Source of the DNA: Bacteroidota bacterium
GTDB lineage: Bacteria; Bacteroidota; Bacteroidia; Chitinophagales; Saprospiraceae
NCBI GenBank assembly: GCA_963169325.1
Contig: CAUJEY010000167.1
Span: 1 to 61,701, forward strand
Direction: 5' to 3'
DNA: 61,701 nucleotides
Position numbers and translations under genes: made by a program. This document shows positions 46,223 through 54,152 of this stretch, piece after piece. Numbering within the stretch: the first letter of the stretch is position 1; each line of letters opens with the position of its first letter. The notes beneath the pieces are model-generated. The model was given only the letters and a program-made list of their open reading frames with translations, did no database searches and was not told the DNA's origin.

Positions 46223-47941
46223 ATGACAGCTACCCTCGCTCCTTCCGGTACCTTCGAATCGTTTCCATACGAACGACCCGATCTCGCCGCGGTAACCATT
46301 GAATTTGAACGGCATCTTCGAGCCTTCGAACAGGCGCAAACGCTTGAAGAACAATCCGATGCCATCCAGCACCTCAACGCCGTTCGGGAGGAATTCGGAA
46401 CGATGTACAACCTGTGCTACATCCGCCATACGGTCAATACCGCCGACCCCTTTTATGAACAGGAGAATACGTATTTCGACGAGAACCTGCCGGCGTACGA
46501 GGAACTGGTCAACCGCTTTTACCGCGCTTTGCTGGACACGCCTTTTCGACCGGATCTGGAAAAAAAATATGGCGACCAATTATTCGTGTTGGCCGAGCTG
46601 TCTTTGAAGACTTTCCGGCCCGAAATCCTGGAAGATTTGCAACAGGAAAACGCCCTGAGTACCGAATACACCAAGTTAAAGGCGCAGGCTCGTATCGAGT
46701 TCGATGGCGACACCTACAACCTCAGCAGCCTGATTCCGCTCGAACTCTCCGTCGATCGCGACGTGCGCCGGCGGGCCGCAGAAGCCAAATGGAACTTCTA
46801 TGGCGGAAATGCGCCGACCGTGGAAGTGATCTTTAACGATATGGTGCGGGTGCGGCATAAAATTGCCTTGTCCCTGGGGTACAAAAACTTTGTAGAAGTC
46901 GGTTATGCCCGTATGCGCCGTTCGGATTATACGCCGGATATGGTGGCCAATTTTCGCCGTCAGGTGCGCGAATTGATCGTTCCGCTGGCTTCCCAACTCT
47001 ACGAGCGACAGCGCCGCCGGCTCGGATTGGACAAACTAAAATACTACGACGAGGAATATAAATTCCCTACCGGCAACCCAAAACCAGTGGGTGCTCCGGA
47101 AGAAATCGTGGCCAATGCCGGCCGGATGTACCGGGAACTCTCTACGGATACCGACCAGTTTTTCCGGCACCTGTTCGACGCAAAACTCATGGACCTCGTG
47201 AACCGTGACGGCAAGGCGACCGGCGGCTATTGCACCTATTTGTCGCGCTTCAAGGCGCCGTTTATTTTTTCCAATTTCAACGGTACCAGCGGCGACATCG
47301 ATGTGCTAACCCACGAAGCCGGCCACGCCTTTCAGGTGTGGAGCAGCAACCGCTTTGAATTTGACGAATACCACTGGCCCACCAGCGATGCCGCCGAAAT
47401 CCACTCCATGAGCATGGAGTTTTTTACCTGGCCCTGGATGCCTTTGTTTTTCGGGCCGGATACCGAAAAATACTACTTCATGCATTTCTGTGGCGCCCTG
47501 CAGTTTTTACCTTACGGCGTGGCCGTGGACGAGTTTCAGCATATTATTTATGAAAACCCGGGCCTGAGTGCCGCCGAGCGCAACGCTGCCTGGCGCCGGC
47601 TGGAGCAAACGTACCTCCCGCACCGCGATTACGACGGCAACACCTTCCTGGAAAATGGTGGATTCTGGCAAAAACAAAACCACATCTTCAATTCGCCGTT
47701 TTACTATATCGATTACACGCTGGCGCAAATCTGTGCTTTCCAGTTCTGGACCAAAGACCGCCAAAACCATCAGCAAGCCTGGAACGATTACCTGCGCCTC
47801 TGCCAAGCTGGCGGAAGCCGTTCTTTCCTCGAACTGGTGGCGTTGGCCAACCTGCGCTCGCCGTTCGAAGACGGCTGCGTCGCTTCGGTGGTCGGCGAAA
47901 TCCGGAAATACCTGGACAGCGTGGATGATACACGGTTTTAA
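46223..47941 (+). CDS. M3-family metallopeptidase (oligoendopeptidase-type)
   Basis: 572 residues from the ATG at 46223 (MTATLAPSGTFESF). The frame is open into the miniature element upstream, so longer starts are not believable. The zinc motif is HEAGH (364-368). The downstream ligand segment is TSDAAEIHSMSMEFF, and the surrounding FNGTSGDIDVLTHEAGHAFQ is typical for M3. There is no signal peptide, so it is cytosolic. It is expected to cut short peptides, completing what FtsH and Lon begin. Its leader carries the miniature element at 46034-46194. Confidence 0.95.
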   Translation: MTATLAPSGTFESFPYERPDLAAVTIEFERHLRAFEQAQTLEEQSDAIQHLNAVREEFGTMYNLCYIRHTVNTADPFYEQENTYFDENLPAYEELVNRFYRALLDTPFRPDLEKKYGDQLFVLAELSLKTFRPEILEDLQQENALSTEYTKLKAQARIEFDGDTYNLSSLIPLELSVDRDVRRRAAEAKWNFYGGNAPTVEVIFNDMVRVRHKIALSLGYKNFVEVGYARMRRSDYTPDMVANFRRQVRELIVPLASQLYERQRRRLGLDKLKYYDEEYKFPTGNPKPVGAPEEIVANAGRMYRELSTDTDQFFRHLFDAKLMDLVNRDGKATGGYCTYLSRFKAPFIFSNFNGTSGDIDVLTHEAGHAFQVWSSNRFEFDEYHWPTSDAAEIHSMSMEFFTWPWMPLFFGPDTEKYYFMHFCGALQFLPYGVAVDEFQHIIYENPGLSAAERNAAWRRLEQTYLPHRDYDGNTFLENGGFWQKQNHIFNSPFYYIDYTLAQICAFQFWTKDRQNHQQAWNDYLRLCQAGGSRSFLELVALANLRSPFEDGCVASVVGEIRKYLDSVDDTRF

Positions 47942-47946
47942 TAAGG

Positions 47947-47996
47947 GTCATTTCGTCAATAGGTCATTTCGTCATTGAGTCATTGGGTCATTTTTT
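47947..47996. repeat. GTCATT/CGTCATTG word array
   Basis: GGTCATTTC, GTCAATA, GGTCATTTC, GTCATTGA, GTCATTGG and GTCATT follow the stop of the M3 gene, using the same words as at 35969-36004. Confidence 0.65.
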
Positions 47997-48042
47997 AACA
48001 TCTGAATAGCCGGCCACAACTTGCGCTACTAAAGTAAAAACT

Positions 48043-48714
48043 ATGTTTCGTACACTTCTGCTTCTGGTCTGCTTTGTTGGCAGCGCCGCTTTTGTTCCTG
48101 CGTTGCGCCCGGGCGATACCCTGCCGCCGACCCTTCAACTGGCTTTGCTCAAATACTCCGGCGGGGGCGACTGGTACAACGATGTCAACTCGCTGAAAAA
48201 CCTCGCCCGGTTTTGTAATCAGAACCTGCGCACCAATTTCGAGCTGGAATACGCCACCGTGGAGCCCGGCAGCGCCGACATTTTCAATTACCCCATCGTG
48301 TACGCCACCGGCCACGGCAACATGCTGTTCAACGACCTCGAGGCCCGCAACATGCGCGCTTACCTCGAAGGCGGCGGTTTCCTGATTCTGAACGACGATT
48401 TCGGGCTCGATCCTTTCGTACGGCCCACCATGAAAAAAGTGTTCCCGGAACTGGATTTTGTGGAATTGCCGTTCAGTCATCCTATTTACCACCAGAAATA
48501 CGAGTTTAAAAACGGCATACCGAAAATTCACGAACACGACGGCAAGCCCGCGCAAGGCTTCGGCTTGCTCTGGCAGGGCCGCCTGGTTTGTTATTACAAT
48601 TTCGAAACCGATCTGGGCGACGGCTGGGACGATATACACAACGACCCCATCGATATGCGGACCAAAGCGCTGCAAATGGGCGCCAACATTGTGCAATATG
48701 TTTTTGGGCAATAA
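48043..48714 (+). CDS. DUF4159 family protein
   Basis: 223 residues with a signal peptide (about 1-20, MFRTLLLLVCFVGSAAFVPA). The DUF4159 pattern is visible: LALLKYSGGGDWYNDVNSLKNLARF, ELEYATVEPGSADIFNYPIVYATGHGN, EGGGFLILNDDFGLDPFVRP and, at the end, FSHPIYHQKYEF. The fold is a glutamine-amidotransferase-like domain, without evidence here of the catalytic Cys. DUF4159 proteins accompany MoxR/vWA systems in other Bacteroidota; such genes are not adjacent here. It is exported and its function is unknown. Confidence 0.85.
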   Translation: MFRTLLLLVCFVGSAAFVPALRPGDTLPPTLQLALLKYSGGGDWYNDVNSLKNLARFCNQNLRTNFELEYATVEPGSADIFNYPIVYATGHGNMLFNDLEARNMRAYLEGGGFLILNDDFGLDPFVRPTMKKVFPELDFVELPFSHPIYHQKYEFKNGIPKIHEHDGKPAQGFGLLWQGRLVCYYNFETDLGDGWDDIHNDPIDMRTKALQMGANIVQYVFGQ

Positions 48715-48741
48715 ATAATTTGATTTTTTTTTCAAACTTGC

Positions 48742-48773
48742 TTGCACAATCAAAAGGTGTTCGCGTATCTTTG
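48742..48773 (+). promoter_or_regulatory. Promoter of tRNA-Asp
   Basis: TTG (48742-48744) and TATCTTTG (48766-48773) are separated by 21 bp, ending 21 bp before the tRNA. The GCCCCGCTT discriminator after the -7 box resembles the rRNA-type promoters at 61397 and 61515. Confidence 0.7.
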
Positions 48774-48794
48774 CCCCGCTTTTAAAAGAAGCAT

Positions 48795-48868
48795 GGATCG
48801 GTAGTTCAGTCGGTTAGAATGCCGCCCTGTCACGGCGGAGGTCGCGGGTTCGAGTCCCGTCCGGTCCG
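48795..48868 (+). tRNA. tRNA-Asp (GTC)
   Basis: Full cloverleaf. Acceptor GGATCGG/CCGGTCC. D arm GTTC/GAAT. Anticodon stem CCGCC/GGCGG with loop CTGTCAC, giving GTC. T arm GCGGG-TTCGAGT-CCCGT. Discriminator G, as expected for Asp. CCA is not encoded. An intrinsic terminator follows directly. Confidence 0.95.
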
Positions 48869-48870
48869 CA

Positions 48871-48904
48871 AAGGCTCAAGCGAAAATCGCTTGGGCCTTT
48901 TTGT
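48871..48904 (+). terminator. Terminator of tRNA-Asp
   Basis: AGGCTCAAGCGA pairs with TCGCTTGGGCCT around an AAA loop with one mismatch, followed by TTTTTG. It starts two bases after the tRNA. Confidence 0.85.
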
Positions 48905-49164
48905 TTGGGTATTTACAACCTTTTGGGGCAGGAAGCCGCCCTTCACGGTCCCGAGCCTTTACATATTTCCTTGCCTTGCGATTGTCATTCCGTAGGAATC
49001 TAAGAGGGCAAAATCCGCGAAAATCCGTGTCGAAGTCCGTGTTTTCCGTGTTCCCATCCTGCTCAAGCGGCCCTCTTAGGAGGATGGGAACACGGAAAAC
49101 ACGGGCTTCGACACGGATTTCCGCGGATTTTGCCCTTGTAGCGTGTAAATGCTTCACGTAGTAA
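48905..49164. other. Non-coding gap with a long inverted repeat
   Basis: 260 bp without a credible gene. It is dominated by the inverted repeat at 49006-49135. The segments flanking the repeat show no other structure. Confidence 0.6.
49006..49135. repeat. 55-bp inverted repeat with CCGTGT words
   Basis: The left arm (49006-49060) begins GGGCAAAATCCGCG and ends TTCCCATCCT. The right arm (49081-49135) is its complement with a few mismatches. The loop has CGGCCCTCTTAGG, which itself pairs with TAAGAGGGC just before the left arm, so three alternative pairings are possible. Confidence 0.8.
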
Positions 49165-49284
49165 TCAGCGGCCAAAACTCCGAACCACTTTCCGCCACAA
49201 CAATACAGCGTGGCTCAAAACAGAGATTCCGGCGATGCCGACCAGGGCTCCGGCCAGCAGTAGTAATATTTCAAAGGTATTCAT
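49165..49284 (-). CDS. Small membrane protein coupled to the cytochrome c gene (39 aa)
   Basis: 39 residues. A transmembrane helix (EILLLLAGALVGIAGISVLS, about 5-24) is followed by an amphipathic basic tail (WRKVVRSFGR). The start ATG at 49284 overlaps the TGA stop of the diheme cytochrome c (sequence ATGA), a strong sign of translational coupling. No family is recognised. Small one-helix subunits accompany many respiratory cytochromes, so a subunit or assembly factor is plausible. The overlap is the main evidence. Confidence 0.65.
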   Translation of the reverse strand: MNTFEILLLLAGALVGIAGISVLSHAVLLWRKVVRSFGR

Positions 49285-50264
49285 CGGCTTGTGATTTTAG
49301 GTTGATAACGTTCTACCTGGTGGTGTTGGACCGGTACGGTTTTCAGGAACGCATAAATGGCGCTGACTTCTGCTTCGGTGAGTATAGGGCGGGGCGTCAT
49401 CGGATATTGAAGGCTGCCGCCACGCGGATTTTTGCCATATTTCACGGCGTCGATAAATTGTTGTTCGTTCCAGGCGCCGATACCCGTTTCCGGGTCCATC
49501 GTGATATTGGCGGAGCGAACAACTTCTCCATCCTCGTTTTGCATCTCGATACCGCCGCCGTAATAGCCGAAGCTGTTGGCGGGGATATCCGAGTCTACTT
49601 TTAACATATCGCCGGAGTGGCAGGCAAAACATTCATACAGCCCGTCGGCAAGGTATTTTCCCAAAGCGATTTTATCGGTGGAATCAGGGATAAAGATCGG
49701 TTGCGTTGGCATCGGCGGCGCGGTAAAAAGGGTATTTCCCAGCACTTTTACCAGAAAATTGTATTCAGTTGGGGGGTATTCCCGCCGGTCGGGCGCCAGT
49801 CGCGGATCGTCGGATCGCAACCAGGCAATGATCGCGTACATGTCTTCATCGGCTACCCGTGAAAACTTGGGCATAAACGGCGGCGCCCAGGAGCCGTCCT
49901 GCCGGATACCCGTGCGCAGGAAATAATAGAGTTCGCCGTCGGTCCAATTTCCAATACCGATTTCCGGGTCTTGCGTGATGTTGCGCGAGATAATGGTGCC
50001 AAAGGGTTTGGGTATTTCAGCCATGATTTTGCCGGTCAGCTTCCCGTCTTCGCTGAGATGGCATTCATTGCATAAAATGGAAGCAATTTTTGCGCCGCGA
50101 GCCACGGCTGCGCTGTCGCGCAGCACTTGGAGTTTGGCGATTTCCGGGGTCATTTTTACCTCGTACGAGGGGATGCCTTTGATGCTGATATATGCGGCGG
50201 CGGTACCTGTAAGCAATACGAGGACGCCCACGGCATAGCCGAGGATCTTGAATGCGCGTTTCAT
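49281..50264 (-). CDS. Diheme c-type cytochrome, membrane-anchored
   Basis: 327 residues. An N-terminal helix (about 8-28) anchors it. Two heme motifs are visible, CNECH (65-69) and CFACH (212-216). Possible Met ligands lie in APPFMPKFSR (about 127-136) and near MTPRPIL (about 295). Each half has the GxGxW.../GIGAW and Y/F-I-A-W segments of class I cytochrome c domains (IGIGNWTDGELYYFLRTGI in the first, TGIGAWNEQQFIDAVKYG in the second). The form resembles diheme cytochrome subunits of membrane dehydrogenases. The oxidised substrate is not shown. Its 3' end is coupled to the 39-residue membrane protein. Confidence 0.9.
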   Translation of the reverse strand: MKRAFKILGYAVGVLVLLTGTAAAYISIKGIPSYEVKMTPEIAKLQVLRDSAAVARGAKIASILCNECHLSEDGKLTGKIMAEIPKPFGTIISRNITQDPEIGIGNWTDGELYYFLRTGIRQDGSWAPPFMPKFSRVADEDMYAIIAWLRSDDPRLAPDRREYPPTEYNFLVKVLGNTLFTAPPMPTQPIFIPDSTDKIALGKYLADGLYECFACHSGDMLKVDSDIPANSFGYYGGGIEMQNEDGEVVRSANITMDPETGIGAWNEQQFIDAVKYGKNPRGGSLQYPMTPRPILTEAEVSAIYAFLKTVPVQHHQVERYQPKITSR

Positions 50265-50392
50265 TTGGACGATAAAATGATGGTGAAACAGATGTCTGTG
50301 TAGGACGGTAGCCGCCGAAGAAAGGTTGCAGCGGCAAAATTTCCTTCCACCAATACACGTATTTTACCCTATTTCCCTTATTTTTCCGCCTC

Positions 50393-50430
50393 TCAAACCC
50401 TCCAACCAGAAACCCTCCAACCATCCTAAC
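50393..50430. repeat. Unpaired half of a GGTT/AACC-word array
   Basis: CAAACCCTCCAACCAGAAACC and CTCCAACCATCC precede the beta-CASP gene. This is the complement-strand half of the arrays at 12429, 19604, 28027 and 37740 without its inverted partner. Confidence 0.6.
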
Positions 50431-50443
50431 CATACAAACAAAC

Positions 50444-51862
50444 ATGAAAATCAAATTCTGCGGCGCGGCGCGCGAAGTAACTGGTTCCTGTCACCTCATA
50501 ACATTGGAAAATAACTTCCGCATCCTGCTCGACTGTGGCCTGTACCAGGGCGCGGAAGAGGGCGAATCGAGTGATGGTGAGCATCCGATGAAGGGCTTCA
50601 ATGAAAAATGGCTGTTCAATCCGCGCGATATTGATTGCCTGATCCTGAGCCATGCGCACATCGATCATACGGGCCGGGTACCCAAATTGGTATCCGATGG
50701 TTTTCGGGGCAAAATTTACGCTACCCATGCCACCCGCGATTTGTGTGCGATTATGCTGATGGATTCCGCCAAAATTCAGGAGGGAGACGCGGCTTATCAA
50801 AACAAAAAGAAAAGTAAGGCCGAACCGGAAAAACAGCCGCTTTATGTGATGGACGATGTGCGCGCCGCCATGCAACAGTTTGTGGGTTATAACTACGAGC
50901 AGTGGTTCCATGTACACCCCAATGTACGGGTCATGTATCGCGATGCCGGGCACATCCTCGGAAGCGCCACGGTTACGCTGGAAATCAAAGAAGGCGACCG
51001 GGTCATTCGTTTAGGCTTTACCGGCGATATCGGACGGCCCCACCGACCCATTCTCGGCGACCCGATGCCTATGCCGGAAGTAGACTATATGATTTGCGAA
51101 AGCACCTACGGCGACCGCGAACACGAGTCGGCCCCCGGCGAAATCGACCATTTTATCCGGATCGTGCATCACACCTGCGTGGAGAAAAAGGGTAAACTTA
51201 TTATCCCGGCGTTTTCCGTGGGCCGCACCCAGGAGATTGTTTACATGCTCGACCAACTACAACACGCCGGCAGACTGCCCAAAGTGCCGGTTTACGTCGA
51301 CAGTCCGCTGGCGGTGAACGCCACCGAGGTTTTTGTGAACCATCCGGAGTGCTTCGACCGTGATTTGCACCAGTACATGATGGAAAATGAAGACCCCTTC
51401 GGCTTCAACGGTCTGACCTACGTCCGCTCGGCAGAAGGCAGCAAACAAATTAATGCGCAGCATACCCCTTGTATCATTATTTCGGCGTCGGGTATGATGA
51501 ATGCCGGCCGAATCCGGCACCACCTCAACCATAATATTGAAAACCGGCGCAATACCTTTCTCATCGTCGGCTACTGTACGCCCAATACGCCGGGCGGGCG
51601 TTTGCGCGATGGCGCCAAAAACATCTATATTTTTGGTCAAAACAAACAGGTGCTGGCCGATGTTGAAATAATGGACTCCTTCTCGGCTCACGGCGACCGG
51701 GTCGAAATGCTCGATTTTTTACATAACCAGCGCACTTCTCTCAAAAAATTGTGGCTGGTACACGGTACCATGGACCGGCAGGAAAAATGGCGTGATTATT
51801 TAAAGGAAAACGGATTTGGGGAAGTGGAAATCCCCGAGTTGGGAACAGAGGAGCATATTTGA
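50444..51862 (+). CDS. Metallo-beta-lactamase/beta-CASP RNase-like protein
   Basis: 472 residues. It begins with MKIKFCGAAREVTGSCHLI. The HAHIDHTG signature (70-77, HxHxDH) binds two zinc ions, and further metal residues are in DAGHILGSATV and FTGDIGR. A beta-CASP domain follows (PAFSVGRTQEIVYMLDQL, then YVDSPLAVNATEVF, CIIISASGMMNAGRIRHHL) with the C-terminal GYC and FSAHGDRVEM motif. The family includes mRNA 3'-end processing enzymes and bacterial RNases. It is cytosolic. The next gene, in the same direction, begins 26 bp later but has no evident functional link. Confidence 0.93.
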   Translation: MKIKFCGAAREVTGSCHLITLENNFRILLDCGLYQGAEEGESSDGEHPMKGFNEKWLFNPRDIDCLILSHAHIDHTGRVPKLVSDGFRGKIYATHATRDLCAIMLMDSAKIQEGDAAYQNKKKSKAEPEKQPLYVMDDVRAAMQQFVGYNYEQWFHVHPNVRVMYRDAGHILGSATVTLEIKEGDRVIRLGFTGDIGRPHRPILGDPMPMPEVDYMICESTYGDREHESAPGEIDHFIRIVHHTCVEKKGKLIIPAFSVGRTQEIVYMLDQLQHAGRLPKVPVYVDSPLAVNATEVFVNHPECFDRDLHQYMMENEDPFGFNGLTYVRSAEGSKQINAQHTPCIIISASGMMNAGRIRHHLNHNIENRRNTFLIVGYCTPNTPGGRLRDGAKNIYIFGQNKQVLADVEIMDSFSAHGDRVEMLDFLHNQRTSLKKLWLVHGTMDRQEKWRDYLKENGFGEVEIPELGTEEHI

Positions 51863-51888
51863 ATCTGCAAATCATAAATCATGATATA

Positions 51889-52584
51889 ATGAAAATTTCA
51901 AAATGGATAGTTAGCGCCCGCAATAAACTCAAAATGGTACTTGCCGTGACCACAGTGGCGGGCCTGCTTTTTGTTGCCAATATGTTTGAACAGGAACAAG
52001 TGGCGAGTATAGACGAATCATTTCTTTCCATCTATGCCGACCGCCTGGTGCCGGCCACCACAATTTTTGAAATTCGGGAACAACTATATAAAAAACAAAA
52101 CTTGTTGATTGGATTAATACACGCCTCCAACCGGGATATTCCGACGCAAAAGAAGGATGTGGATTCTTGTAATCAGCGCATCAATCGCCTGATGTCAGAT
52201 TACAAAAAAACTTATTTCTGGGAAAAAGAAACCGACCACCTGCAGGCATTTGAAGCGGATATTCAACAATACAACCAGATTGAAAATATAATTTTGAGCC
52301 GCTCGGGTGGAGGAAATGAATGTGAAGGGACTCTTTTGGCTTATGAACGGGATGCAATGGGGCATTTCAACAACGCTTTGCACCAACTTTCTGCACTAAA
52401 CCGGATTCAATCGGAAATCGGAAAAAAAATGCTGTCTGACTCTAAAAAAACAATGGCAGGTTTTCTGTTGCTGTCCAATTTGGAGACCATTCTGATCATT
52501 CTTATCGGACTGATTGCGCATGTCCTGATTTATGCTTCCCGGGTGGTTATTCAGCGCCGGATTGATTCGTTTCACATGAATTAG
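51889..52584 (+). CDS. 4HB/chemoreceptor-like membrane protein without signalling domain
   Basis: 231 residues from the ATG at 51889. Two hydrophobic helices lie at about residues 18-35 (KMVLAVTTVAGLLFVANM) and 195-220 (ILIILIGLIAHVLIYASRVV). Between them is an about 150-residue helical segment with the pattern of four-helix-bundle (4HB_MCP) ligand-binding domains (LVPATTIFEIREQLYKKQNLLIGLIHA). After the second helix only about 10 residues remain, so there is no HAMP, kinase, cyclase or MCP signalling domain. It may act through a partner protein. The gene overlaps the flippase gene by four bases at the 3' ends (convergent). Confidence 0.7.
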   Translation: MKISKWIVSARNKLKMVLAVTTVAGLLFVANMFEQEQVASIDESFLSIYADRLVPATTIFEIREQLYKKQNLLIGLIHASNRDIPTQKKDVDSCNQRINRLMSDYKKTYFWEKETDHLQAFEADIQQYNQIENIILSRSGGGNECEGTLLAYERDAMGHFNNALHQLSALNRIQSEIGKKMLSDSKKTMAGFLLLSNLETILIILIGLIAHVLIYASRVVIQRRIDSFHMN

Positions 52585-54056
52585 CCTGTGGAGGTTCGCT
52601 TAATTTCCAACAGGTAAACAACTCCCACAAATACGGCAAATAGCAGTACCCGTAACGCCCAAAGCAAAATTGACCAGTTGTTTAACATCGGACTCAGTAC
52701 GATGCTGATTGTCCAAAGCACCAGTACGAGCGCCACGTAAGCCGCCATTTTTCCCATCTGATAGGGGACCGGATAATGCTTTTGTCCGGTGTACCAGGTG
52801 GCCGCGCTCATAAAAGCATAACAAATCAAGGTCACCCAAGCCGCGCCAGTGTAGCCGTATATCGGAATCAGCACCAAATTCAGTCCAATGGTAATGACCG
52901 CTCCCGCAATGGAAATCCAGGCGCCAAGTCCGGTGCGGTCTTTCAGCCGGTACCAGATTGAAAAGTTGTAATACACGCCCAGCAGCAGATTGGCGGCCAA
53001 TAAAACAGGCACTACGTGCAACCCGCCCCAATATTCGGGTCCAATAAAATATTTGACCAAATCGAGAAAAAGCAAGATGCCCAGCATACCCGCCGCCGAA
53101 GAAATCGTGAACCATTTGGTGACCTCCGCCTGGGTGCGCAAGGCGTCTTTTTCCTGAGCATGCCGGAAGAAAAAGGGCTCGGCCGCATACCGATACGCCT
53201 GGGTGAAAAGGGTGATCAGCGCTGCCAGTTTGTAATTGGCGCCAAAAATACCCACCTGCCCCAGGTTTTCCTGTGCCGTGCCGGGTAACAGGTATTTCAG
53301 CATCGAACGGCTAAACATTTCATCCACAATTCCAGCCAGACTGACAATGATAAGCGGTGCAGCATATCCCACCATCTTTTTCCATAATTCCCGGTCGAAG
53401 GCCCACCGAATCATGCGGATTTGCGGGCTGAGCAACAGCAGAGTGACCATACTGGCCAGCAAGTTGGACAGGAAAATATACCCTACACCCAGTCCGGGCG
53501 ACCATACCGCATGCACCCAACCCATGCCGTTTTTGGCTGCCCAGGGGCAAAAAATCAACCAGAACAGGTTCATGCCGATGTAGATGGCAATATTGGTCAG
53601 TTTGATGGCCACAAAACGCCGGGGGCGCTGCTCCAGGCGCAGCCGGGCGAACGGCAGCTCGGCTAAGCAATCGAACGCCAGCATAAGGGCAAACCAACGA
53701 ATGTACTCCGGATGCTGCGGATATTTCAGCGCGTAGGCAATCGGTTGGGCAAACACCAATAGCGCCCCGGCGATCAGCGCCGTGGTGCCCAGCATAGATA
53801 ACATACCGGTGGAGAAGGCCTTTTCCCGGTCTTCCGCAGGGGTGCCGAAGCGAAAAAAGGCTGATTCCATGCGATATGAAAACAACACCATGATAAAGGC
53901 GGAAGTGGCATATAAGTCGATGACGGCGCCGTATTCATTCGTGGTTTCCAGCACCCGCGTGTAAAACGGTACCAGCATCATGCTGAGCAATCGCCCAACG
54001 ACGCTGCTCAGGCCATATAGCGCCGTTTCGCCGGCAAGTTTTTTAATCAGGGACAT
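52581..54056 (-). CDS. Polysaccharide flippase (Wzx-like, MATE/MVF superfamily)
   Basis: 491 residues with about 13-14 transmembrane helices. The start MSLIKKLAGETALYGLSSVVGRLLSMMLVPFYTRVL is characteristic, and PAEDREKAFSTGML follows the third helix. Such proteins flip undecaprenyl-linked oligosaccharides to the periplasm. UppP (38254) recycles the same carrier and the Wzz/Wzy pair (33378) would polymerise the product, but no glycosyltransferase lies near. The C-terminal end overlaps the 4HB protein gene by four bases, convergently. Confidence 0.9.
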   Translation of the reverse strand: MSLIKKLAGETALYGLSSVVGRLLSMMLVPFYTRVLETTNEYGAVIDLYATSAFIMVLFSYRMESAFFRFGTPAEDREKAFSTGMLSMLGTTALIAGALLVFAQPIAYALKYPQHPEYIRWFALMLAFDCLAELPFARLRLEQRPRRFVAIKLTNIAIYIGMNLFWLIFCPWAAKNGMGWVHAVWSPGLGVGYIFLSNLLASMVTLLLLSPQIRMIRWAFDRELWKKMVGYAAPLIIVSLAGIVDEMFSRSMLKYLLPGTAQENLGQVGIFGANYKLAALITLFTQAYRYAAEPFFFRHAQEKDALRTQAEVTKWFTISSAAGMLGILLFLDLVKYFIGPEYWGGLHVVPVLLAANLLLGVYYNFSIWYRLKDRTGLGAWISIAGAVITIGLNLVLIPIYGYTGAAWVTLICYAFMSAATWYTGQKHYPVPYQMGKMAAYVALVLVLWTISIVLSPMLNNWSILLWALRVLLFAVFVGVVYLLEIKRTSTG

Positions 54057-54152
54057 GGTGATTGCAGAATGGGGAATGGGGATGAGAATTGTTGCAAAAC
54101 TACGACTTAGGACAGTGTAATCTAATGTTTCTTTGGGTTTTGCCCCCCTTCC

